Part shown: positions 1 through 11,218 of the stretch, one piece after another
Layout: every line of letters begins with the position of its first letter
Position numbering within the stretch: the stretch's first letter is position 1
Assembly (NCBI GenBank): GCA_001051155.2
Contig: JYIP02000003.1
Coordinates: 930,001 to 994,000 of the forward strand
Length of the DNA stretch: 64,000 nt
Direction of reading: 5' to 3'
DNA from: Chrysoporthe austroafricana
Lineage: Eukaryota > Ascomycota > Sordariomycetes > Diaporthales > Cryphonectriaceae
The notes under the pieces: model-generated
Databases searched by the model: none
The model's input: only the letters and a program-made list of their open reading frames with translations
Told to the model about the DNA's origin: nothing
Made by a program: the position numbers and the translations under genes

Positions 1-1330
1 TAACAGGAGATCAAGTGAGCGCAGGGACGAGTCTTTGCGTAGGTACTTGAGTAGAGAAGGTGATACCAGCGTGCAGTTGTGAACGAGCTACAGTAAGATT
101 CAGGCTTTCTTTCAGTCTTCCCGTTGCTATGCAGGCGACTCTCGAGATGCCTCGTCGCATGAGCCCACAGCAGGACAGGAGGCACGTATATACCTAGATA
201 GTAAAGGATCTTCCTTCCATGGTTGCCTTGGGTGGCACAGCGCCATCAAGACCAGGAAATATTCTGGCAGTCGATCCTGCCTGCAGCCTTGTCGCTGATG
301 CGACAACGGGTCTCTTGGTCCGGGGATCACTGGCATGCGGCTTCTGAGTTTCATCCACGGGTCTTTCATTACGGGCGTTGAGTTTAGGTGGACACGGGGT
401 GATACGGATCTCCCGTCGTTGGCAAAAAGCAAAGCTCCAGCCCCTCGGCCAGGACCATATAGGCAAGTCCCGACGTTCATGGCAGCCCGACATGACGTTG
501 CGGATGTATCTAGGTGGCTCGAAGGGACATCGAGAGATATGAGCGAATGGAGGTGCTGGTGACCTACCGCGCAACGGCCACCTCTCACCCTGTTGTTTTG
601 AAGGCCACTGCAGACTCGAGCTTCCTTGGTCTTGCTACCTAAGCAATAAGAATGGTATAGCGCTTGACTATACGTTAGCCACGCGTAGCAAATCAGTGAT
701 TCTACGTGTACCATACCGGTATAGCCACTAGCTATCTCAACAGTGAATCTGTATCAGGCCAATAAATGGAATAGAGCTGGAATTAGACGGCATCATAAAA
801 ACACTAGACGTGCAAAAAAGACACGACATAGAAGGGAACAAAGAAGTGGAAGGGCATTTCAAACCTCTAGAGAATAAGAATAAGAAAACAAAAATAATAA
901 AAAAAAATAAAAAACGTAATGCAGAAGGTCCCACTACCCTTCCAAGTAGCCTCGAGTGCTAGACTGGATGTCCGAAGATAGTTGGGTGGTATCTTAGGAC
1001 TTATATAGAATAGTATAATGATCATAGAACTACGATGTACATGTACCCCCGTAGCGTTGTAGCGAGATCTCCCGACCCCTGCAGCCGCTCCAAGTGCCCC
1101 ACTTGCCGTGCGCTGTAGTACATGCATGACGGAGCATTCTCAGCCTGCGAAAAAAAAGATTTCGATCTCCAAGTTTCTACTATACACATTGCCTGAGTAC
1201 TTCAGAGTCCTTGGGGCACTGATATACTCGCGGTTGACGATGCAGGAATGAGGTGGCCACTTGTGGGTATCTCCTTCCAAACCATTCCTTCTTGGCAAGC
1301 TCTGAGCGCTGACGATCACAGCCAAATCGC
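1..1330. other. Left-edge stretch without a convincing gene
   Basis: I find no coding region I can support here. Open frames on both strands overlap one another, show no family motif and have no splice-supported extension. The last few hundred bases presumably hold the promoter and 5' UTR of the helicase that starts at 1331. An A-rich tract lies at about 885-915. Confidence 0.6.
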
Positions 1331-4300
1331 ATGTTGGCGACGTCGCATGCACCCGGTATTGGCCTCTGCGGACTTCGATACCTCACCTCCAGACGAACGG
1401 CCGCGTCGCTCCTCTCTTTGACCACATACCACACCGCGCACCGGACTGAGCCGGCAAATTCGACCAGAGGCAAGCACGCTGTACGAGCGCAAAATGGCAA
1501 GAAGGATGTCAAGGCCTCGGCCCCGGTGGCGGCTCACAACAGAGGCCGCGGCCCACCGAAGAATGCACACTTCGTGAAAGGCAGAAAGATGCCGGACAGG
1601 GAGAAAGCCTCGATGAAGAAGACCGCTGACAGCCGTCGGCCCCAAGAGCCAGTCGAGCTTGAATATAGCGAAGGAAAGCTACACCGGTCAGTCCGGATAC
1701 CGACGCTCAAAGAGCTACCTGGAATGCCCCGTTTCATGCACAAACAACCGTTTGATGCTCTGAAAGCTGCCGCCACCTTCCTGCAGGCCGATTTGTCCAA
1801 GGAAAGTACTCGAATGACGCACCCGACTAGCCGGAGGAAATACCTCCGCGCAACTATCACCGTCCGACTTCCCGACCGAGAGGAGCTGGTTGCTGTCGGT
1901 GATGGGTACACTCTGGGAGACTCCACAAAGGCCGCGAGCCTGCATGCTCTGGCGAAGCTGCACGATGCTGGCTTGCTTACACTGCCTTGGGCGCCAGCCC
2001 AGGTCACCGATAAGGAGCGCAAAGACGAAAAGGGCGGGATTCTGGATGTCTACAACTATGCAGCGCGTTACGGCTGCATCCCGAGCCACTCGGCCCGGCG
2101 TCATCGTCGTTTACACATCGTCGACATCGAGATGCCCGAGCATGATATAAAGGTGACGGTCAGCGCCGTTGGTTCCCTGGACTTTGCCGAGGCCGCTGCG
2201 GCTCGCGAGTTCAAAAGGCAGGCCGAAATGTACCACCTGAAGGAGGGTACAGATTCACTCGTCGTGAAGGACTCGACAGCGCTCAATACCACCAATGCCC
2301 CCGAGTTCTTTGAATTCTGCAGAGACTCCGGCGAAGAGGTGGGTCAGGTCGAGATAAAGACCACGATGGAACCAGGGGATTGTGTTGCAGTTCAGCCGAT
2401 GCTGAACGATGTCGCCATAGGCCCAAAGGTAATGGTTAAGGCCGGGGGCAAGCGCCATGCTCAAAACATAGCATATCTTGTTGCCGCGCTCGCAGTCGTC
2501 GAGGGGAAGCCACAGCTCTTAGGCGAATTCAGCAAGGCCTTGCGCGCTGGCAATGGCCGGTATCTTGGAAAGCTCCGGCCCGCCGACTTAGCCATCAGCG
2601 CAGCGAGTCTGCAAGAAATGAGGGCACTGAACGTATTTGCGAGCCAGTACCAAACAAAGCAGGACACAGGCACTGCCCAGTCCGATGGAGAAATCGGTCG
2701 ACAAACGCGACGAAGACATGCGCTCACAGGAAGCCAGCTCACTGAGAAGTCGGCAGAATTGCAGGAGAAGCTGGACCGGTACCGGACGCGGGCTGACTTG
2801 GAACAGCTACGCCATACTCGGTCCGAACTGCCCATGAGCCAATATGCCCCTCAGGTGCGGCAGATTGTGCAGGACAATATCTATTGTGTTATCATTGGGG
2901 CGACTGGCAGCGGCAAGACGACTCAGGTCCCCCAGATCCTGCTCGACCAGGCCATCGAGAACGGGACTGGTGCTTCTTGTAACGTCATTTGTACCCAGCC
3001 TCGTCGCATTGCAGCCACATCGGTAGCCAGGAGAGTAGCAGACGAGCGAGCCGAGAGGCTACAGGACACCGTCGGCTACCAAGTACGTTTCGATGCGAAG
3101 CTGCCGAAGCCTGGCGGTAGCATCCTCTACTGTACAACTGGCATCCTGTTACAACAGCTCCAGCATGCGCCGGATGAAGTCTATGACAGCGTTTCGCACT
3201 TGGTCATTGATGAAGTCCACGAGAGAGATATTATCATCGACTTCCTCCTCATCATGCTGAAAAAGACCATGGCGGCTCGTGCTGCACAGGGCAAAAGGGT
3301 CCCGCACGTCGTCTTGATGAGTGCGACGATAGATGCCGAGCGCTTCGCGGCATATTTCAAAGATAGTCTGCATTCAGACAAGTCAACAGATTGTCCAACC
3401 TTGAGCGTACCGGGCAGGACATTTCCAGTCAAGGAGCGTTACCTAGAAAACATCCTCCAGGAGGTGAACGACAGGTATGGCAAGAACGAGCTGCGGCTTC
3501 TGGCTCAGGACAAGCAGACAAGTCAATATTTGGAGGCAGAGGGGAGCGGTTTGAGCAATGGTCCGGTGGACGCAGACACAACCACACAAGAATTCGTCAT
3601 TGACTGGAAGAGTCAAGCTACCACCACTGGGGGCGATGATGCGCTGGTAGACAACAAGGACGATGCGCTAGTGCCCTTAGGTCTAGCTGCAACAACCATT
3701 GCGCACATTGTCAAGACAACTGAGAGTGGCGCCATCCTCGTGTTCCTCCCTGGCCTGGACGAGATAATCAACTTGGATAAGATGCTGCGAATCGAAAACC
3801 CTCTCAGCGTCGACTTCAACAACGAGCAACGATTCCAGATCTTCATGCTACACTCTTCCATCCAGGATAGCCAGAAGACTGTATTTGAGTCGCTGCCTGA
3901 TGGTTGCAGGAAGATTATCCTCAGCACCAACATCGCCGAGACATCGGTGACGATTCCAGATGTGCAATTTGTCGTCGATACTGGGAAAAGCCGAGAGAAG
4001 CGGTACGACCAAATGCGGCGCATCACTGCATTGCAGTGCACGTGGATCAGCAAGTCCAACGCCAAGCAGCGAGCAGGACGAGCTGGGCGTGTCCAGAACG
4101 GGAATTACTACGCCCTCTTCACTAGGTCCCGGCACCAGTCCATGAGGGCCATTGGACTGCCAGAGCTGCTGCGCTCGGATCTACAAGAAATTTGTCTCGA
4201 TGTCAAGACGCAAGCCTTCAGGATGCCTGTACGCGATTTCCTTGCCGAAGCTATCGAGCCGCCTTCGCCTCCCGCAGTCGATACCGCCTTGCTTGATCTT

Positions 4301-5584
4301 ACGACGCTAGGTGCGATCACTGAAGAGGAAGAGCTGACGCCATTGGGTCGTCTTCTGGCATCTTTACCGGTACATCCAACTCTAGGCAAGATGATAGTGC
4401 TTGGCGTTATCTTCAGATGCTTGGATCCCATGATCATACTCGGCGCAGCAGCTCACGAACGCCCACTTTTTGCTAGCCCTCTCGAGAAGAGGAAAGAGGT
4501 TGATATTGTTAGGAAAAGATTCGCGGGGTCATCCCAAAGTGATCATATCATGCTTTTGAATGCCTTTCGCACAGCTCGTCAAGCTTCAAATCGGGGGCCC
4601 CAAGCTGCCTACAACATCTTCAACGAAAACTTCATACACCGAGGTGCGTTCAAGAGTATCGAATCGACCGCAAAGCAGATTGAGGAAATTCTACAGCAGG
4701 CTGGGCTGGTTCAAACTCGTGACCCAGAAAGCACGCTTCAGTACGGCGGGCGATTGTTGAACGAGAATTCAGACTCCGAAGAAGTTATCAAGGCTCTGCT
4801 GTTCGCTGGACTGTACCCCAACATCGCTACGCAAGTCCGAGGTCAGATCTTCCGTACATGCGGCGAGAAACACACTTTCATACATCCGACTTCAGTCAAC
4901 AGTGGAGCAGGCCAGAACCAGAACGACCGTCTCTTAGCCTTCACGAGTCTAGCACTCTCCGCGGATGGTGGCCGCATGAATCTGCGGGACACGACAATAG
5001 GAACGCCCTTGATGGCATTGCTCCTCGGTGGCCAGCTTTCTCATTCAGGACCGATCCTCGAGGTAGATGGCTGGCTGCGGTTCTTCGTCAAGGCGCAGGC
5101 GTCCAACAGCCTCATATCAAGGCACAGTGGCCGACACACTGCCGCTAGTGACGTTGTATTCTTCCGAAGGACGCTAGATTTCATGCTAGAGGTCGCGTTT
5201 AGTGACTTGGTCAAGAAGGAGTCACTTGCTGACGATCCCTTACGCGAGAAGCTGGCCGACGGGCTGGCTAGAATCCTAAGCCGGGAAGCGGGCAGGTCAG
5301 TGCCCAGTGATTCATGGGGCTCCATGAGACTAGATGGTCGAGGGACAGAACAGCGGACTCAGAACAGGCGACCCCCCTCTCCTCAGATTCCACGCGGACG
5401 CCTTGACTTTCGCCAGGACTCACGAGGGCGTTTGGACTCTCGCGCAGAATGGCGGCTCGAGCGGGCCCAAAGCACAACGAGGCCCGCATCGGGGCTTGAT
5501 CGCGGGAGAGGCGGACGCATCCCGAACTTTGATCGCAGGGCTCGCGACAGCAGCGCACCATCGAGAGGATCTTGGGGATGGTAA
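1331..5584 (+). CDS. DEAH/RHA-family (DEVH-box) ATP-dependent RNA helicase
   Basis: A single uninterrupted exon encodes 1417 residues of an SF2 DExH RNA helicase of the DHX36/DHX57/RHA type, which unwinds RNA structures or G-quadruplexes using ATP. Visible motifs are the Walker A GATGSGKTT at residues 523-531, DEVH in place of DEAH at 627-630, motif III SAT near 662, and motif VI QRAGRAGR at 913-920. Winged-helix/HA2 and OB-fold regions follow. Upstream of the motor, around residues 180-225, is a double-stranded-RNA-binding-like stretch ending in an alanine-rich helix. The C-terminal 70 residues are rich in Arg, Gly and Ser (RGR and SRG dipeptides), typical of RNA-binding tails. The first 45 residues are rich in Arg, Ser and Thr and poor in acidic residues, which suggests a mitochondrial presequence; that is an inference. 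The chosen ATG is the first in frame. The family call is firm, the orthologue is not. Confidence 0.93.
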   Translation: MLATSHAPGIGLCGLRYLTSRRTAASLLSLTTYHTAHRTEPANSTRGKHAVRAQNGKKDVKASAPVAAHNRGRGPPKNAHFVKGRKMPDREKASMKKTADSRRPQEPVELEYSEGKLHRSVRIPTLKELPGMPRFMHKQPFDALKAAATFLQADLSKESTRMTHPTSRRKYLRATITVRLPDREELVAVGDGYTLGDSTKAASLHALAKLHDAGLLTLPWAPAQVTDKERKDEKGGILDVYNYAARYGCIPSHSARRHRRLHIVDIEMPEHDIKVTVSAVGSLDFAEAAAAREFKRQAEMYHLKEGTDSLVVKDSTALNTTNAPEFFEFCRDSGEEVGQVEIKTTMEPGDCVAVQPMLNDVAIGPKVMVKAGGKRHAQNIAYLVAALAVVEGKPQLLGEFSKALRAGNGRYLGKLRPADLAISAASLQEMRALNVFASQYQTKQDTGTAQSDGEIGRQTRRRHALTGSQLTEKSAELQEKLDRYRTRADLEQLRHTRSELPMSQYAPQVRQIVQDNIYCVIIGATGSGKTTQVPQILLDQAIENGTGASCNVICTQPRRIAATSVARRVADERAERLQDTVGYQVRFDAKLPKPGGSILYCTTGILLQQLQHAPDEVYDSVSHLVIDEVHERDIIIDFLLIMLKKTMAARAAQGKRVPHVVLMSATIDAERFAAYFKDSLHSDKSTDCPTLSVPGRTFPVKERYLENILQEVNDRYGKNELRLLAQDKQTSQYLEAEGSGLSNGPVDADTTTQEFVIDWKSQATTTGGDDALVDNKDDALVPLGLAATTIAHIVKTTESGAILVFLPGLDEIINLDKMLRIENPLSVDFNNEQRFQIFMLHSSIQDSQKTVFESLPDGCRKIILSTNIAETSVTIPDVQFVVDTGKSREKRYDQMRRITALQCTWISKSNAKQRAGRAGRVQNGNYYALFTRSRHQSMRAIGLPELLRSDLQEICLDVKTQAFRMPVRDFLAEAIEPPSPPAVDTALLDLTTLGAITEEEELTPLGRLLASLPVHPTLGKMIVLGVIFRCLDPMIILGAAAHERPLFASPLEKRKEVDIVRKRFAGSSQSDHIMLLNAFRTARQASNRGPQAAYNIFNENFIHRGAFKSIESTAKQIEEILQQAGLVQTRDPESTLQYGGRLLNENSDSEEVIKALLFAGLYPNIATQVRGQIFRTCGEKHTFIHPTSVNSGAGQNQNDRLLAFTSLALSADGGRMNLRDTTIGTPLMALLLGGQLSHSGPILEVDGWLRFFVKAQASNSLISRHSGRHTAASDVVFFRRTLDFMLEVAFSDLVKKESLADDPLREKLADGLARILSREAGRSVPSDSWGSMRLDGRGTEQRTQNRRPPSPQIPRGRLDFRQDSRGRLDSRAEWRLERAQSTTRPASGLDRGRGGRIPNFDRRARDSSAPSRGSWGW

Positions 5585-7449
5585 AGGGCCATTAACTACG
5601 GATTTACGAGGCACTGAATGTAAATGTTGTATATTACATGCGAATACCCAATTCTGCTCACGCATATTTTTTCCAGACCGTGGCCGAGAGAAGTATCGCA
5701 GAGTTGAGGATTGGCTGAACAGCGTTCATGTGGTAACAGCGTGCAGCACTCAAACCTGCGGAAAGAAACGATGTCTGATGCTAGATGGGACTTGGATAAG
5801 CTGCATATCTAGGTATAGGCAGACCGTATAACGGTTAACAACCCTAGCACGTAAAACCCCACTCAACAGACAGACTTCTCAGAAATTATTTCCACTCCAT
5901 GAGCTGCCTTGGACTACTTCATGGAAACAATTACTCACAAGTGAGAAGTTTTGGTGCTGTCACAATACCGGCGGGTAGAACTCCGCTTGTTACTGCTTTG
6001 GGGACCAGCGACTACACATACCCACCTCCTCAGCTGTACTCTTGCTAAGGAATTGAAAGCCAATTAATTATAGCTAAAGTTAGATGCCTCAAGACCTCAG
6101 CTATGCCTGCTGGTCTAACTACTCAACGCAGTCGGATAGCGATATGGACTCCTTGTTCACAATCATGCCCACCATGATGCTATTTCTACCGTGCATCATA
6201 CTAAAAGATCATAAAGCTCCTTTACCCTCTTTGTGTTCTTATGCTCATATATCTTACAGCGAGAAATAGAATCAATATCTCCGAGTAGAATGATCCGATT
6301 TAAAATGGAGATACTCCCTTGCCAAAACGGTGAAACGGACTATATATGTAGGTACTGGTCTTTCCCGCGTTGCTGGTATACAAATAATCTGGAGTAGTCT
6401 ATTCTCGAACGGATTGGACTGATTCTTAAAGACTAGAATCAAAACAAAATCTGGATATAAAAGTTAAATTTTGTGCTCGAAAAGATGGACACTGATCGGG
6501 TTGCTAACAGTGTCTCTTCCGCCGACTATGATGCTTCCTCCCGGATCAATATCTAGCCGCCCTCTTTCAGCTGATCACCTGGTGGCATTTCTATATTGCA
6601 TGCAGACTTCGGGTAAATTACTAATTCATTTGGCATACGGCTTTGCTTATAGTGAGCGAGGAATTCAAATACTTGTAATCGCCATCGTCTCGCCCTATGA
6701 AAGCCCGTGAACCACCAATATGGCAGTCTCCTTGGATACGGACATGGCGGACTGTCGGAAGAGGAAGTGTCCTTGTGCTCGGCTGCCTCCTTGCCGATTC
6801 AATATCTTCGCTTGGTGCTCCTTTCGAAGGATCTTTCGGCCCGGACTATACGGCGTTATGACAGAATCCAAGACTTATTCGTTGACCCCCTCGGGTGAAG
6901 ATGATAACACCATTGTGATCTTACTACTCCCACACGTCTCGTCTAGGTCTAGCTTCAGAGTTTGTGCCATTTGTCCGAGCTTAAAAACTAGGCTCACCCA
7001 TCCGAAGGAAGCGGAAGTGCTGGAGAGGTCCAGAAGGTAGGGTGAGATTGGTTGGGGGCGGCGTGCGGTAGGCAAGGAATACGGACGGCCCATACCCATG
7101 ACACTCCCACGAGATATCCACATGGCTCACGAACGAGGCTGAGTGTAAAGCTGCCAATGGAAGGCCTCACCTGACTTGCTGCCTTCCGAGCTGAGGTGTG
7201 TGTCATTAAGGCTGATCGCATGGGTTTTCGGTTGATATTAGTGTGCTGCGCCTGTTCGGGCAGACCGTGGGGCCGAGTTGGAAAACGAGGAGGATTCGGA
7301 CCGGAAGTCATTGTATATAAAGTCGTTTGTCCATCGCCGAGCTCGAAAGTAAGAAGATGAAGCCGTATTCAGTCTGAATGCGCAGATAGGTTTCTTACCA
7401 AAGGTTTCTTCCGAAGCGCAGATTGTGTCTTTTGGAGTCTCTGCTTACA
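5585..7449. other. Gene-poor, AT-leaning intergenic stretch
   Basis: No coding region is supported. Short open frames exist on the plus strand around 6084-7040 but they lack domains and overlap in different frames. The right end holds the promoter of the FAD oxidase gene. This stretch forms the left border of the biosynthetic cluster. Confidence 0.6.
7314..7321 (+). promoter_or_regulatory. TATA box of the FAD oxidase gene
   Basis: TATATAAA lies 128 nt upstream of the first ATG of the oxidase at 7450. Position and match to consensus make it a good core-promoter candidate. It is seen directly; function is inferred. Confidence 0.55.
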
Positions 7450-9178
7450 ATGATGTTCAAACGCAGATTGCTGCTTGTATACCTGCAGCTGAGCCTCTTG
7501 GCCATGCAGGTACCAGGTACAGCTTTACCAGATCATCGGGATGTCTCATCGATGCGGCGTGACGTCCAGATGCGGACGATCGCCACCTGCAGTGCGCTGC
7601 GTAGTGCTATGCCCGATCAGCTCTTCTGGCCCAACTCGTCCCAGTATACCACAGAAGCGACAGGTAAGCGTTTGCTGACGCCTGGTTCCTTTTACACATT
7701 TCTTGTTCAGTGTTCCCCTTAGTGTTTCTGACACACATCGTTGTCCACAGCAATCTGGTCAGAGGCATGCGTGCTGGCACCGCAGTGCGTATTCGAACCC
7801 AACACGGTACAGGATCTGAGTGCCGCCATCAAATTGCTCAAACAACAAAAGTCTAACTTTGCTGTTCGCTCCGGTGGCCACATGCCGGTGCCCGGGGCAC
7901 AGTCTACCAACCATGGTGTTATGATCTCCATGTCTCAGTTCAACAACAAGTCTCTGAGCAGCGATCAGACCGTCGCAAGCATCGGCCCAGGCCAGACGTG
8001 GATTGATGTGTACACCTTTCTTGAGCCTTATGGATTAGCCGTCAATGGTGGCCGTTACCCTTCAGTCGGCGTCGGAGGCGTATTAACTGGTGGTGGCATC
8101 GGCTATTTCAGTGGTGCCCGAGGCTGGGGAGTCGATGATATCGTCGGATGGGAGGTAGTTCTTCCTGACGGAAGTATCGTCGAAGTGGAGGCCAACACCA
8201 CAGGCAAGTACAAGGACCTTAGCTGGGCCCTCAAAGGAGGCCATAACCATTTCGGTATTGTAACCCGATACGACGTGCGCACATTTCCCATAACCACTGT
8301 GTACGGCGGGTATACGACGTGGGCCGGTTCAGCACAGGACCAATTTTTCGATGCGCTCAATGCCTACATGGCGCCTGGAGGCGGTGTTGACGATCCCAAA
8401 TCGGCGATCAACACATTTGCCTCCATCACTCCAGCGAACGGCACGTCGACTTACGCATTCACCAACGTGGCTCTCTATGCCGCCAATGACTTAAACCCTC
8501 GTGCTTTGGAAAATTTCACCAATATTGCTGCCTCGACGGTCGACATTGACGATTCCGGATTGCAAACCAGCTGGACCGCTGTACCTTCATTAATGTCCGC
8601 ATACTCGGCACGAACAAACCGCAATCTGTTCTGGGAAATCAGCTACAAAGCCGATCCACAAAGCATCAGCATACACAATACGACGGTCATTGAAGGCGCG
8701 CTGAGTGAGCTTTCGAACATAACCGGGCTCACAATATATTGCACCTGGCAGCCAATCTCGAAAGGCTGGCTGCAGGTATCCGAGAAGAAGGGCGGTAATG
8801 TCTTGGGTCTGGATCCTGAAGTTGATGGAACTTTCATCGGTACGATTCCTCCAGACGCACCTCCAAATTGTCCGGATACGTGTTGCTGACCCACGCCTTG
8901 CTGTAGCCGGCATGATTACTACCATCTGGGAGAATGAAGAAGACGACGACACAGTTTACGCGTTCTCGGAAAAGGCCGCCCAGGAGATACAGTCTAAAAC
9001 TGAAGCTCTGGGGCTGTACAACCCTTTTATCTACCTGAACGATGCAGGCAAAACCCAAAAGCCTTTCGAATCGTACGGACGGGGGAAAAGCTTGCCTAGA
9101 TTGAAGGATATACGAGCAAGATACGATCCTGATCAGTTTTTCGAAAATTACCTGCAGCATGGTTTTGCCCTTGATTGA
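7450..9178 (+). CDS. Secreted FAD-linked oxidoreductase, berberine-bridge-enzyme type
   Basis: Three exons (7450-7663, 7751-8839, 8907-9178) join in frame to 524 residues, the usual size of fungal BBE-like oxidases. The start has a hydrophobic signal peptide, implying secretory-pathway entry. The FAD-binding PCMH domain carries RSGGH, whose His is the expected covalent flavin attachment point, and a glycine-rich GVGGVLTGGGIG loop. The Cys that gives bicovalent flavin attachment in some family members is not present in the following stretch (GWGVDDI), so monocovalent flavin is likely. The C-terminal BBE signature runs through YLNDAG and RYDPDQFF. Intron 1 is 87 nt; intron 2 (8840-8906) has a good CTGAC branch site and a TAG acceptor. 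A similar FAD-dependent quinone oxidase occurs in the PR-toxin cluster, so a late oxidation of the terpene product is plausible. It converges on the terpene cyclase 331 bp downstream. Confidence 0.9.
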
Positions 9179-9509
9179 GTTGTCTCGTTGGTGCCCACGG
9201 TAGCCCCTGTGGCAACTTGCGATACCGGCAATGGACATCCTTGAAGCAATACATCGTCAAGAATGACAATCTTAAGAACCCGTCCGTTGTGTAGCATGAT
9301 ACCTTACTGCTTTGAATTCCTAGATAAGAATTAGAGTGCCACCCTCGCATCATATACCGATTTGTTCGGGTCTCGTTGAGATTTTGCGCGACTTGACTTA
9401 CGTTCCGAATGAATGAAGACGATGTAGTAAACATCATAGATTGTAGACTATACGGAATAGCATGAAGTACATTGGAATAGGGCCAAGGCCAATACTAAAC
9501 CTACGAAGC
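9179..9509. other. Convergent intergenic gap
   Basis: This gap separates the 3' ends of the FAD oxidase (plus) and the terpene cyclase (minus). It should contain both 3' UTRs. I see no gene in it. Confidence 0.6.
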
Positions 9510-10637
9510 TTAGATTTCGGGTGCTAGGTACCTCATTGTTGTCTTGCTCCACATTTCATTACCACTCATTTGATACTCGAGGCCCTTAAAGTAGGCTCTC
9601 AAGGTTGCTGTATCTTTCTGAGATAGTATATGATCCACCAGGGCATTATGTGAGTCCTCCCACTCACGACAGAGGTGATATAGCACTCGCTTGGCAGCTC
9701 CGGACGGTAGTTCAGTCTCGGCCGACAGGATAGCAACGGCGGAGCAGAGCGTACCGCCCTCTTCGTGCGCCTCCCGTGAGGCAAGCACTTCTTTGTCGTA
9801 GCTCCATATATCGTTGACCACAGAGAGATGTTTGGAGCAGTTGCGATCAACAGGTTTCGCAATGTCAAGCTCATCGGGGGAAACTTGAAGGGCCATAGAG
9901 AAGCGCATCAGGGCTCCGAGGAGGCTGCAGACGTCACATGTAAGTCTGATGGTTGAGCAATTGCCCCACGATGACTTTTTTACAGCTCTCTTGAGGCTTA
10001 CTCAAATAATAAAGGATATGACTCACGCTTTTCCCACGTCCCCCTCTCTGTATTCGAGGTAGGAGCCTAATTCCATGGGTTTCAGTCGCACCGGGTCGGT
10101 CTGTGCTCTCATGAAGGTGAAAACAGGCTCCAGAATCTCGTCGGCCATTTTTCGGTCATGAGCTCTCATGCTTTCCCACAGATCGTAGGTGATATACTCG
10201 GCAGGTATAGAACGGTCCGGGAGCCTCTCACCGCGGCAGATCGGCATGAGATTCTCGTTGTAGGCCTTTCCCTCTGTGAGGGACATGTACTCGAGAGCAT
10301 CTGGTTGCTCACGTAAATGAGTGAAAGTCACTATCGAGTCGGGCTTTTTATGATCATGCTTACCATCGATTAGGAACAGAACTGTAAGAAGCCGGCATGC
10401 AAAATGGATGCGGTCGTCAAGGGCCTTGGGAAAGTAGAAGCAAGTCACACGCGAGAATCCAGCAGCTACAAACTTTTCCTGGGCCTTCTCATCGGGAAAT
10501 GGCCAGTGCTCGAGGAAGTACCCGTCGACCTCCGCCGTAACTTGTTCAGCTAAAGGATGGATGAGAGGCTTCCAGTCAGAGGGCGGAATGTTCTTAGGTG
10601 CCCCGGATACGGATGGTCTCGACTCGAACGGCGACAT
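9510..10637 (-). CDS. Sesquiterpene cyclase, aristolochene-synthase-like
   Basis: Three exons on the minus strand (10637-10364, 10300-10027, 9924-9510) give 320 residues, the normal length for fungal class I sesquiterpene cyclases. The enzyme should ionise farnesyl diphosphate and cyclise it, probably to an eremophilane or germacrene-type hydrocarbon, in the cytosol. The first metal-binding motif reads D91-D92-A-L-E95 only after removal of the 63-nt intron 10301-10363. The second (NSE) motif is N220-D-I-W-S224-Y-D-K-E228. The conserved YDLWESMRAHD, FMRAQTD, YLEYRE and EYQMSGNE segments match the aristolochene synthase family closely. The second intron is 9925-10026. The ATG at 10637 was chosen because no ATG lies further upstream in frame. 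It diverges from the CYP68-like P450 over a 581-bp shared promoter. The exact product cannot be told from sequence. Confidence 0.93.
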
Positions 10638-11218
10638 CGCGATTCTGCTGAAAGGCGTACTGACTCGCTGGTAGAGAGACAATCTTTCAGCATAGAATAG
10701 AGTTGGGTTTCAATTCGTGGACGATGGTGTCTTATTACACTGAGCATCTATTCACGCATGTAAATACTAGACCGGTATATTTAAGGATACCGACACTCCT
10801 AGCAACGATTGGTATTACAATTTATATCACACTGCATGTGTTGGCCTCAAAATGGAAGTAGTCTCGGACTTTGTAACAGCGTCTTATGTCGACAAATTAG
10901 CGCTCGAAGCACGAATGTGTATGGTCTTTCCAGCAAGATGTGCTTGAATGGGAAGGTTCCGGCGGTGGCAATCCGTGTATAGCGCCTATGTAAGAATATT
11001 ATAGAGGTATTCTAGCTCCGGGGACTTCCTAGAGTGGGAGGGTATCTTAGCGCCTGCATGTACCTACCTAGGTAGTCACCAGCAACCCGTGTCTCCGCGA
11101 TCATCGATGGGGATCATTTCCTTTCGCTTTGAAGCAGCTCAATTGTGCCTTGAATGTGCGACCTTTCGTTCTCAATGTTAGCATCCTGAAACAATTCAAC
11201 ATCTCAATTGCCCACATC
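10638..11218. promoter_or_regulatory. Divergent promoter between terpene cyclase and P450
   Basis: This 581-bp interval separates the start codons of the terpene cyclase (minus) and the first P450 (plus). It holds the palindrome CTACCTAGGTAG at 11064-11075 and one TCG-N5-CGA site at 10904-10914, the spacing bound by AflR-type Zn2Cys6 regulators. No gene lies inside it. Co-regulation of the two genes is inferred. Confidence 0.6.
11064..11075. promoter_or_regulatory. 12-bp palindrome CTACCTAGGTAG, copy 1
   Basis: A perfect 12-bp palindrome ends 143 nt before the ATG of the first P450. Identical copies sit at 19735-19746 and 24246-24257 at nearly the same distance from other cluster start codons. 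It is a candidate operator for the cluster regulator. Confidence 0.45.

Noticed and set aside
127..714. 195-codon minus-strand open frame at the left edge
   Set aside because: No domain, overlaps other equally long frames on both strands, no splice or promoter support.
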